From positions 1-7,335 of the forward strand of contig JAFAWC010000181.1 in NCBI GenBank assembly GCA_019242135.1: a DNA stretch of 7,335 bases, written 5' to 3'. The notes under the pieces were generated by a model. That model was not told the DNA's origin. It was given only the letters and a program-made list of their open reading frames with translations, and did no database searches. A program made the translations under genes and the position numbers. Of the stretch, positions 1 through 6,094 are shown piece after piece. The DNA comes from Mycobacteriaceae bacterium. Its GTDB lineage: Bacteria; Actinomycetota; Actinomycetes; Mycobacteriales; Mycobacteriaceae. Numbering within the stretch: position 1 is the stretch's first letter; each line of letters opens with the position of its first letter.

Positions 1-135
1 ACCCTCGCGAAGCTGCGTTTATCGCGACTAGACCGTCGTCATGAGCGGCTGCCCACGGCGCCCGCCGGGGAGTGTGCCGACCCTCTGCCGCCCTACGTGT
101 TTCTTTCTGGCGAAGCGCTTTTCGGCTCGGCGGTG

Positions 136-588
136 TCAGTCGACCACGGTGGCGGTAATAAACAAGAGCCTGAACTTGCCGATCTGAATCTCGTCGCCGT
201 TGACCAGCTCGGACCACTCCACCCGGTCGCGGTTGACATAGATGCCGTTGAGGCTGCCGACGTCCTCGACCCGGAATTGTCCATCGTGCAACCGGAATTC
301 GGCATGCTGACGGCTCACAGTGACGTCATCGAGGACGATGTCACTGGCGGGATCGCGGCCCGCAGCGGTGACCGGCTGATGCAACAGGTAACGCGACCCG
401 GCGTTGGGGCCGCGTTTGACCACCAGCAGAGCCGCGCCACTCGGGAGCCGCTCCACCGCCGAGGCGTGGGAGTCGATGCCCGCGAGGGGCGGAGCGTCCA
501 GCTCGCCGACAAGGTGAGTCGCAAACGCGTGGGTGCTGTCTCTGGTGTTATCCGATCTCTGCTCACCGCTCACACGAACCGTGGCCAT
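136..588 (-). CDS. GarA-like FHA domain protein (probable GarA paralogue)
   Basis: This 150-residue protein closely resembles GarA (Rv1827; OdhI in corynebacteria), the phospho-switch that inhibits 2-oxoglutarate dehydrogenase and controls glutamate metabolism after phosphorylation by PknB or PknG. Visible: an N-terminal tail (about 1-50) with GELDAP at 28-33; the near-invariant family stretch ALLVVKRGPNAGSRYLL (about 53-69); then the FHA fold with G77-R78, the phosphothreonine-binding S92-R93-Q94-H95 motif and N114-G115. In GarA the kinase sites lie in ETTSVF; here the aligned residues are D-S-T-H-A-F (17-22), so a phosphorylatable Ser-Thr pair remains but the flanks differ. ATG at 588 is chosen because GAGG lies six bases upstream; GTG at 600 (154 residues) is the alternative. 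No gcvH or merR neighbour is seen in the flanking sequence, and the C-terminus ends soon after the FHA domain. I infer a second GarA copy. FHA assignment is firm; true garA versus paralogue is less so. Confidence 0.9.
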   Translation of the reverse strand: MATVRVSGEQRSDNTRDSTHAFATHLVGELDAPPLAGIDSHASAVERLPSGAALLVVKRGPNAGSRYLLHQPVTAAGRDPASDIVLDDVTVSRQHAEFRLHDGQFRVEDVGSLNGIYVNRDRVEWSELVNGDEIQIGKFRLLFITATVVD

Positions 589-594
589 TTTTTG

Positions 595-598
595 CCTC
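595..598 (-). promoter_or_regulatory. Ribosome binding site of the GarA-like gene
   Basis: GAGG on the minus strand lies six bases upstream of the ATG at 588, which favours that start over the GTG at 600. The site overlaps the TGA stop (599-597) of a short leader ORF, so ribosomes finishing the leader would stop on it. Confidence 0.6.
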
Positions 599-653
599 AC
601 GCACCGCTGCGAACGTCGCCGCTGCCGGCTACATCACAGTCGCTGCTAGCCAC
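597..653 (-). CDS. Possible 18-codon leader peptide upstream of the GarA-like gene
   Basis: A GTG-initiated ORF encodes MASSDCDVAGSGDVRSGA. It has an unusually good ribosome site, AAAGGAG at 665-659 on the minus strand, five bases before the GTG. Its TGA stop overlaps the alternative GTG start of the FHA gene as GTGA and sits nine bases upstream of the preferred ATG, an arrangement typical of translational coupling. The peptide shows no known motif, no hydrophobic segment and no run of one amino acid that would suggest attenuation. It could instead be a chance ORF, with the SD-like run part of the untranslated leader. The strong SD and tight junction are seen; any function is inference. Confidence 0.35.
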   Translation of the reverse strand: MASSDCDVAGSGDVRSGA

Positions 654-688
654 GGCGACTCCTTTGCTGGGCAAGCGGTTTCTGTCTA

Positions 689-718
689 CCGGTGGCCAAA
701 GAGTACCCGTCCGGTGGC
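689..718. repeat. Two direct copies of CCGGTGGC, 22 bp apart
   Basis: CCGGTGGC occurs at 689-696 and again at 711-718. The 22-bp period is two helical turns, so both copies face the same side of the DNA. They lie upstream of the GarA-like gene and its leader, where its promoter is expected. This could be a tandem operator, or chance in GC-rich DNA. Confidence 0.25.
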
Positions 719-802
719 TGTCGCACTGCCGGAACGAATCCATGGAGTCTTCGGCGTTCTACATCACCCGCAACAACCGGGCGCGGAGGTCCGAGCGGCT
801 TC

Positions 803-819
803 GACCGCGGACCGCGGTC
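803..819. repeat. 17-bp perfect palindrome (8-bp arms, one-base centre)
   Basis: GACCGCGG-A-CCGCGGTC is an exact inverted repeat. It begins at the stop codon (821-819, minus) of the small coding remnant. With a one-base centre and no following T-run it would be a poor RNA hairpin, so a dimeric protein-binding site is as likely as a terminator. The same bases also contain two tandem GACCGCG units. Confidence 0.45.
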
Positions 820-979
820 TAGCGGCCCGCGCCGTACATGGTGTGCGCGCCGTAACAGAAGACGGCGTAGGCCGCGAGCATGGCGATTTCGTCGATGTCT
901 TGTTCGTTGCCGCCGAGCGAGCTCACCTTGTCGCGGACCGCATATTTGATGACATCGTTGACAAAATGTTATCCCTCAT
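819..979 (-). pseudogene. Small hypothetical gene, apparently frameshifted (about 53 residues if repaired)
   Basis: I do not recognise this protein. The minus-strand frame 968-819 reads from HFVNDVIKYAVRDK to a C-terminus ending YAVFCYGAHTMYGAGR, with strongly G/C-biased third positions, as expected of real mycobacterial coding DNA. That frame has no ATG, and its first GTG (926) has no ribosome site. In another frame an ATG at 979 has an excellent GGAGG (990-986) six bases upstream, but it ends after 18 codons at 923. Adding one A to the AA at about 970 would join the two into one 53-residue ORF beginning MRDK. This suggests a one-base deletion, a sequencing error, or, less likely, a chain of overlapping mini-ORFs (the 18-codon ORF stops on the 926 GTG as GTGA). 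The C-terminal half is mildly hydrophobic with an acidic stretch before it. Coding history is likely; present function is unknown. Confidence 0.5.
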
Positions 980-1017
980 CAATATCCTCCCGCAACAGTT
1001 TGCTCTAGGTCAGACAT
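979..1017 (-). CDS. 12-codon upstream ORF overlapping the start of the small gene
   Basis: The ORF encodes MSDLEQTVAGGY and stops at TGA (981-979), which overlaps the ATG at 979 as TGATG. The GGAGG of the following start lies inside it, as GGA-GGA codons. It has no good ribosome site of its own: AAGGA sits 14 bases before the ATG, which is too far. The acidic start MSDLEQ looks like a natural protein N-terminus, so it may instead be the true beginning of the small gene, cut off by a second lesion. Confidence 0.3.
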   Translation of the reverse strand: MSDLEQTVAGGY

Positions 1018-1039
1018 ACCCAGCAGCAACGTCCTTCTA

Positions 1040-1070
1040 ACACTAATTACGACAATTCTGACTCTTGCAA
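1040..1070 (-). promoter_or_regulatory. Possible promoter for the small minus-strand gene
   Basis: In the AT-rich patch, minus-strand TAGTGT (1045-1040) fits the mycobacterial TANNNT -10 pattern. TTGCAA (1070-1065) lies 19 bases upstream as a weak -35, a longer gap than optimal. Transcription would begin near 1033, upstream of the 12-codon ORF. Confidence 0.25.
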
Positions 1071-1203
1071 GACAAATCACATTCCTGGCAAACACGAACG
1101 CTGCACACCATCCCGCCGGCGCGTCGACCGGCCGCGAGATACAGCAGGTCCGCTCACCGACTGGCACGCGCCGCGTTACGCGCACCCTCAGGCCCAACCT
1201 TCA

Positions 1204-1240
1204 GCAACCCGCAATCATTTTGCTGCGGGTTTGCCTTTTT
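1204..1240 (+). terminator. Rho-independent terminator with no known upstream gene
   Basis: The arms AACCCGCA (1206-1213) and TGCGGGTT (1224-1231) pair perfectly over 8 bp with a 10-base loop. Outer GC pairs can be added across a bulge, and TTTTT follows at 1236-1240. The T-run is only on the plus strand, so this ends a plus-strand transcript. No plus-strand gene precedes it: the stretch 1081-1200 has no ATG. It therefore either ends a small non-coding RNA or premature transcription towards lhr, where it could act as an attenuator. Confidence 0.7.
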
Positions 1241-1280
1241 ACCGTCGGCACTGTCCCATGAAGGCGTGAACCGCTGTATT

Positions 1281-1326
1281 CCGAAACGGTGATTGTGTTA
1301 ACTCGCACGTTAATCAACCGTTTCGG
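1281..1326. repeat. 46-bp imperfect inverted repeat upstream of lhr
   Basis: CCGAAACGGT (1281-1290) and ACCGTTTCGG (1317-1326) are exact 10-bp complements. Pairing continues inward: GATT (1291-1294) with AATC across a one-base bulge, or TTAAC (1298-1302) with GTTAA (1309-1313). No T-run follows on either strand, so it is not a canonical terminator. Candidates are an RNA hairpin in the lhr leader, a T-less terminator or a regulator site. Confidence 0.6.
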
Positions 1327-1342
1327 TCTGGCTCTTCATTTC

Positions 1343-1365
1343 CAGGCAATGGCAAAACTTGCCTG
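1343..1365. repeat. Short hairpin in the lhr upstream region
   Basis: CAGGCAA (1343-1349) and TTGCCTG (1359-1365) form a perfect 7-bp stem with a nine-base loop, 16 bases after the larger inverted repeat. No T-run follows. Confidence 0.4.
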
Positions 1366-1476
1366 TCGGGCCACCGCGTCATCCGCCCCCCATGAACGGC
1401 ATCGCGCTTCAGGCGTTTCATCGACGTGCGGTTCGCCTCACGTTGTCTCGTAGACTCATCGCGCGACGTGTTGTCG

Positions 1477-1482
1477 TACCTT
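1477..1482 (+). promoter_or_regulatory. Possible -10 element of lhr
   Basis: TACCTT fits TANNNT and would place transcription start near 1489-1492, giving lhr a leader of only about ten bases. No good -35 hexamer is found 16-18 bases upstream. TTGTCT (1443) and TTGTCG (1471) resemble the TTGTC half of mycobacterial DNA-damage (PafBC-type) promoters but lack the rest of that motif. Confidence 0.2.
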
Positions 1483-1499
1483 ATTGGCACGATGAATAG

Positions 1500-4400
1500 G
1501 TGACCTCCACCCCCGATCCACTGTGGCGATTCAGCCCCGCCACGCGCGAGTGGTTCACCGGCACCTTCGCGGCACCGACCCCCGCGCAGGCACGAGCCTG
1601 GTCGGCCATCGCCGACGGCGACAACACGCTGGTGATCGCGCCGACAGGCTCCGGTAAGACACTTGCAGCGTTTCTGTGGGCCGTCGATCGTCTCGCCCAG
1701 GCTCCCGGAAGCGCCCAGGGCACGCGCGTGCTGTACGTGTCGCCGCTGAAGGCCCTCGCAGTCGACGTCGAGCGCAACCTGCGCACACCGCTCACCGGCA
1801 TCACCCGAACCGCACAACGGCTCGGGCTGCCCGAACCCCGGATCAGCGTGGGCGTCCGCTCTGGTGACACGCCGGCTGCCCGCAGGCGCGAGCTGATCAA
1901 CCGGCCGCCCGACATCCTGATCACCACGCCGGAGTCGCTGTTTCTCATGCTGACATCGGCGGCACGGGACACGCTGGTCGGTGTCGAGACCGTGATCGTC
2001 GACGAGGTGCACGCGGTCGCGGGCACCAAACGCGGCTCGCACCTGGCCCTGTCGTTGGAACGTCTCGGCACCCAGCTGGCGCGTCCCGCGCAGCGCATCG
2101 GCCTCTCTGCCACCGTGCGCCCCGCCGAGGAAGTGGCGCGATTCCTGTCGGGTTATGCGCCCACGACTGTCGTCGCGCCGCCCGCGGCCAAGACGTTCGA
2201 GCTGTCGGTGGTAGTGCCGGTGCCCGACATGGCCAACCTGCAGGGCAACACGATCTGGCCGGACGTTGAACAGCGCATCGCCGATCTGATCCAGGCTCAC
2301 CATTCCACGATCGTGTTCGCTAACTCACGACGGCTGGCCGAGCGACTGACCTCGCGCCTTAACGAGATTCACGCCGAAAGGTGCGGCGAGGGACAGGGGC
2401 CGCGGCCCAACCCGCAAGTGCCGGGCGGCCCCCCCGCGCAGGTCATGGCCAGCGGACAGTCCTATGGCGCCGAGCCGCTGCTTGCCCGCGCACACCACGG
2501 CTCGGTGAGCAAGGAACAACGTGCCGCGGTCGAAGACGACCTCAAAAGCGGCCGGCTCAAAGCGGTGGTCGCCACCTCGAGCCTGGAGCTGGGAATCGAC
2601 ATGGGTGCCGTCGATCTCGTCATCCAGGTGGAGGCGCCGCCGTCTGTGGCCAGCGGCTTGCAGCGCATCGGTCGGGCCGGACACCAGGTTGGCGAGATCT
2701 CGCGAGGGGTTGTATTCCCCAAGCACCGGACCGATCTGATCAGCTGCGCGATAACGGTCGAGCGAATGTTGGGCGGCGACATCGAGAATCTCACCGTGCC
2801 CGCCAATCCATTGGATGTGCTGGCACAGCACACGATCGCGGCCTGTGCGTTGGATCCGCTCGACGCGGATGTGTGGTTCGACACCGTGCGGCGCAGCGCA
2901 CCCTTTGCGACCCTGCCCCGCAGTGCATTCGAGGCCACCTTGGATCTGCTGTCCGGGAAGTACCCCTCGACGGAATTCGCCGAACTGCGCCCACGACTTC
3001 TTTACGACCGCGATTCCGGAACCCTGACCGCCCGCCCCGGTGCGCAGCGGCTGGCGGTCACCTCCGGTGGGGCGATCCCTGACCGCGGTCTGTTCACCGT
3101 CTATCTTGCGGCGGGTGCAGATTCCGAAAAGCCCTCACGGGTAGGCGAACTCGATGAGGAGATGGTGTACGAATCCCGCCCGGGCGACGTCATTTCGCTA
3201 GGCGCGACGAGCTGGCGGATCACGGAGATCACCCACGATCGCGTGCTTGTGATCCCCGCGTTCGGCGAACCGGCGCGGCTGCCCTTCTGGCGCGGTGACA
3301 GCGTGGGGCGGCCGGCCGAGCTCGGCGCCGCGTTGGGCGCGTTCACGGGTGAATTGTCCCGGCTCGCACCGGAGGCATTTCAGAAACGCTGCGCGGAGTT
3401 GGGTTTTGATGACTTCGCCACCGAGAATTTGCGTCGCTTACTCGACGATCAGCAGCAGGCGACCAACGCCGTGCCCACCGATTCCGCGCTGGTAGTCGAG
3501 CGGTTCCGCGACGAACTCGGTGACTGGCGGGTGGTCCTGCACTCGCCCTACGGGCTGCGGTTGCACGGGCCGCTGGCGCTGGCGGTCGGCCGAAAGCTGC
3601 GTGAGCGATACGGCATCGACGAGAAGCCCACCGCCTCCGACGACGGCATCATCGTGCGGCTCCCCGACACCGAAGACGCGCCGCCCGGCGCCGACCTGTT
3701 CGTATTCGAGCCCGACGAGGTCGAGCCGATCGTCACCGCCGAGGTCGGCGGCTCGGCCTTGTTCGCGTCGCGGTTCCGGGAGTGCGCCGCGCGAGCGCTG
3801 CTGCTACCACGTCGTCATCCGGGCAAGCGTTCCCCGCTGTGGCATCAGCGCCAGCGCGCGGCGCAGCTGCTCGACGTTGCTCGCAAGTATCCGGACTTCC
3901 CGATCGTGCTCGAGACCGTGCGGGAATGCCTGCAGGACGTCTACGACGTGCCGGCGCTCATCGACCTGATGGTCCGCATTCAGCAGCGACGGGTGCGCGT
4001 TGTCGAGGTCGAGACGGCCACCCCGTCGCCGTTCGCGGCGTCGCTGCTGTTCGGTTACGTCGGCGCGTTCATCTATGAGGGCGACGCGCCGCTGGCCGAG
4101 CGGCGCGCGGCCGCGCTCGCACTCGACACCACGCTGCTGGCAGAACTTCTGGGCCGGGTGGAGCTGCGCGAGCTGCTCGATCCCGATGTCGTGGCCTCCG
4201 TGCACCGTCAGCTTCAGCACCTCAGTCCCGACCGGCTCGCCCGCGACGCCGAGGCAGTCGCCGATCTGCTGCGACTGCTCGGCCCGCTGACACCGCAGGA
4301 GGTCGGTGAACGGTGCACGGCCGCCGACGCCGGCGGGTGGTTGGAGGGACTGCGAGCCGCCCGACGGGCGGTGACCGTTTCCTACGCCGGCCGGACGTGG

Positions 4401-6056
4401 TGGGTCGCCGTTGAGGACATCGGCCGACTGCGCGACGGCGTGGGCGTGGCCGTGCCGCCCGGCGTTCCGGTGAGCTTCACCGAACCCGTCGCCGACCCGC
4501 TGGCGGAGCTGATCGGCCGCTATGCCCGCACCCGTGGACCGTTCACCACCGCCGACACCGCGGCGCGCTTCGGGCTGGGCTTGCGGGTCGCGGCCGACGT
4601 GCTGGCCCGGTTAACCCTCGACGGCAAGCTGGTCCGCGGCGAATTCGCCGCCGCGCCTTCAGATTCCGATCAGTGGTGTGACGCCGAGGTGCTGCGGCTG
4701 CTGCGCAGGAGGTCACTGGCCGCGTTGCGCGCGCAGGTGGAGCCCGTCACCACCGCGGCCTTCGGTCGGTTCCTGCCGGCGTGGCAGCAAGTCGGCGCAT
4801 CCGGTTCATCCGGAGTCGACGGGCTGCACGCCGTGATCGAACAGCTCGCCGGCATCCCCGTGCCGGCCTCGGCACTCGAGCCGCTGATTCTCGCCCAGCG
4901 CGTACGCGACTATCAGCCGGCCATGCTCGACGAGCTGCTGGCATCCGGCGAGGTGATCTGGTCCGGTGCAGGCGCGATTTCCGGCAGCGACGGCTGGGTC
5001 GCACTGCACATGGCGGACACCGCGCCCCTGTCGCTGTCGGCGCCCGCCGAAATCGGGTTCACGGACCGTCACCGCGTGCTTCTCGACACGCTCGGCCATG
5101 GTGGTGGGTTCTTCTTCCGGCAACTGGCCGACGGCTACGACGACGGTCTTCCGGCAACAAACACGGCAGCCAAGTCAGCATTGTGGGAACTCGTGTGGGC
5201 CGGCTGGGTGACCGGTGACACCTTCGCTCCGGTGCGGGCGCTGCTCGCCGGATCACGCCGTCCCGGTGCGGGCCGTTCGATGCCGGCACACCGCAACCGC
5301 CGACGGCCGCCCCGGCTGAGCCACTACAGCGTCGCCCACGCGCAGGCGCGCCCCGCCGATCCGACCGTTGCCGGCAGGTGGTCGGCGCTGCCCGCACCCG
5401 AACCCGATTCGACGATGCGGTCCCATTACAGTGCGGAACTGCTGCTCGGTCGCTACGGCGTGCTGACGAAAGGCAGCGTGGCATCAGATGGTGTGCCAGG
5501 GGGCTTCGGCACGCTGTACAAGGTGTTGACCGCGTTGGAGGACGCGGGCCGATGCCAGCGCGGCTACTTCGTTGAATCCCTCGGCGGCGCGCAGTTCGCG
5601 GTTGCGTCCACCGTGGACCGCCTGCGCTCCTATCAGGACAGCCTCGATCCCGAGCGGCCGGCGTACTCGGCGGTGGCGTTGGCCGCCGCCGATCCGGCGA
5701 ATCCGTACGGTGCGGCGCTGCCGTGGCCGACGCGGTCGTCCGCACCCGACGACGCGCACAGACCGGGCCGTAAGGCGGGTGCGATCGTCGTGCTGGTCGA
5801 TGGCGAGCTGGTGTGGTTCCTCGAACGCGGCGGCCGGTCGCTTCTGAACTTCACGTCTGACGTCGAGGCGCAGCGGGCCGCGGCTGGGGTGCTCGCGGGG
5901 TTGGTGACCGACGGCCGGGTCGCGTCGATGTTGGTGGAGCGGGTCGACGGAGTTCCGGTGCACGAGCCGGCGCCGTCGGGCGGGCGGGGCGAGGTTGCTG
6001 CCGCCCTTGTCGACACCGGATTCGTGCGCACGCCACGAGGCTTGCGAAGGCGATGA
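1500..6056 (+). CDS. lhr: Lhr: large helicase-related protein, ATP-dependent 3'-5' DNA translocase
   Basis: This 1,518-residue cytoplasmic superfamily 2 helicase matches mycobacterial Lhr (Rv3296) almost end to end. The family moves 3' to 5' on single-stranded DNA using ATP, prefers to unwind RNA:DNA hybrids, and acts in DNA repair. Visible helicase motifs: I, APTGSGKT (47-54, Lys53); Ia, SPLKAL (81-86); II, DEVH (168-171); III, SAT (203-205); IV, IVFANSRR (271-278); V, ATSSLELGIDMG (358-369); VI, QRIGRAGH (388-395). PFW at 595-597 matches the tryptophan that stacks on the loading strand in the M. smegmatis enzyme. A DEAD-associated region follows (about 600-840, including RRHPGKRSPLWHQRQRA). 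The CTD, about 865 to the end, is known in this family as winged helices with an AlkZ-like glycosylase-type fold. No frameshift or missing motif is seen. The GTG at 1500 directly follows an in-frame TAG, so no longer start exists; there is no clear ribosome site. nei2 follows on the same strand. Confidence 0.97.
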   Translation: MTSTPDPLWRFSPATREWFTGTFAAPTPAQARAWSAIADGDNTLVIAPTGSGKTLAAFLWAVDRLAQAPGSAQGTRVLYVSPLKALAVDVERNLRTPLTGITRTAQRLGLPEPRISVGVRSGDTPAARRRELINRPPDILITTPESLFLMLTSAARDTLVGVETVIVDEVHAVAGTKRGSHLALSLERLGTQLARPAQRIGLSATVRPAEEVARFLSGYAPTTVVAPPAAKTFELSVVVPVPDMANLQGNTIWPDVEQRIADLIQAHHSTIVFANSRRLAERLTSRLNEIHAERCGEGQGPRPNPQVPGGPPAQVMASGQSYGAEPLLARAHHGSVSKEQRAAVEDDLKSGRLKAVVATSSLELGIDMGAVDLVIQVEAPPSVASGLQRIGRAGHQVGEISRGVVFPKHRTDLISCAITVERMLGGDIENLTVPANPLDVLAQHTIAACALDPLDADVWFDTVRRSAPFATLPRSAFEATLDLLSGKYPSTEFAELRPRLLYDRDSGTLTARPGAQRLAVTSGGAIPDRGLFTVYLAAGADSEKPSRVGELDEEMVYESRPGDVISLGATSWRITEITHDRVLVIPAFGEPARLPFWRGDSVGRPAELGAALGAFTGELSRLAPEAFQKRCAELGFDDFATENLRRLLDDQQQATNAVPTDSALVVERFRDELGDWRVVLHSPYGLRLHGPLALAVGRKLRERYGIDEKPTASDDGIIVRLPDTEDAPPGADLFVFEPDEVEPIVTAEVGGSALFASRFRECAARALLLPRRHPGKRSPLWHQRQRAAQLLDVARKYPDFPIVLETVRECLQDVYDVPALIDLMVRIQQRRVRVVEVETATPSPFAASLLFGYVGAFIYEGDAPLAERRAAALALDTTLLAELLGRVELRELLDPDVVASVHRQLQHLSPDRLARDAEAVADLLRLLGPLTPQEVGERCTAADAGGWLEGLRAARRAVTVSYAGRTWWVAVEDIGRLRDGVGVAVPPGVPVSFTEPVADPLAELIGRYARTRGPFTTADTAARFGLGLRVAADVLARLTLDGKLVRGEFAAAPSDSDQWCDAEVLRLLRRRSLAALRAQVEPVTTAAFGRFLPAWQQVGASGSSGVDGLHAVIEQLAGIPVPASALEPLILAQRVRDYQPAMLDELLASGEVIWSGAGAISGSDGWVALHMADTAPLSLSAPAEIGFTDRHRVLLDTLGHGGGFFFRQLADGYDDGLPATNTAAKSALWELVWAGWVTGDTFAPVRALLAGSRRPGAGRSMPAHRNRRRPPRLSHYSVAHAQARPADPTVAGRWSALPAPEPDSTMRSHYSAELLLGRYGVLTKGSVASDGVPGGFGTLYKVLTALEDAGRCQRGYFVESLGGAQFAVASTVDRLRSYQDSLDPERPAYSAVALAAADPANPYGAALPWPTRSSAPDDAHRPGRKAGAIVVLVDGELVWFLERGGRSLLNFTSDVEAQRAAAGVLAGLVTDGRVASMLVERVDGVPVHEPAPSGGRGEVAAALVDTGFVRTPRGLRRR

Positions 6057-6088
6057 GCGCTCGCGCGAAGAGCACACGACCGCGGTAG
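6053..6088 (+). CDS. Possible 11-codon bridging ORF between lhr and nei2
   Basis: ATG at 6053 overlaps the lhr stop as ATGA and opens MSARAKSTRPR, ending in TAG at 6086-6088, six bases before the nei2 ATG. A ribosome leaving lhr could restart here and be delivered to nei2. It has no ribosome site of its own and may be chance, or the degraded start of a once-overlapping nei2. Confidence 0.25.
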   Translation: MSARAKSTRPR

Positions 6089-6094
6089 AAAGCG

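Larger units (their letters stand above)
1018..1499. other. Structured intergenic region upstream of lhr, no convincing gene
   Basis: About 480 bases lie between the small minus-strand gene and lhr. They contain the AT-rich patch with a possible minus-strand promoter, an intrinsic terminator on the plus strand, a 46-bp inverted repeat and a second hairpin, each listed separately. Longer open frames here lack start sites with ribosome signals or the usual third-position bias. The last 36 codons before lhr (1392-1499) are open in the lhr frame but end in TAG directly before its start codon. Confidence 0.7.

Noticed and set aside
1..135. End of a neighbouring gene at the left edge
   Set aside because: Two plus frames stop at 31 and 44 and the third is only the extension of an antisense frame; nothing recognisable remains.
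97..822. 241-codon plus-strand ORF
   Set aside because: Most of it is antisense to the GarA-like gene, whose FHA motifs are unmistakable; only its last 26 codons are worth a separate note.
714..1040. 108-codon plus-strand ORF
   Set aside because: It is antisense to the small codon-biased minus-strand stretch, has no family resemblance and no ribosome site.
1065..1292. 75-codon plus-strand ORF
   Set aside because: It runs straight through the intrinsic terminator hairpin, has no ribosome site and no usual codon bias.
1386..1391. Run of six C, considered as a 6C small RNA loop
   Set aside because: Actinobacterial 6C RNA has two C-rich hairpin loops; only one run is present and it is not in a stem-loop.
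1443..1493. PafBC-type DNA-damage promoter before lhr
   Set aside because: Only TTGTC-like halves match; the GTG part and a correctly spaced TANNNT are missing, so I do not call it.
1314..2303. 329-codon minus-strand ORF
   Set aside because: A long open frame opposite lhr, a known effect of GC-biased codons; no domain pattern, and lhr is certain here.
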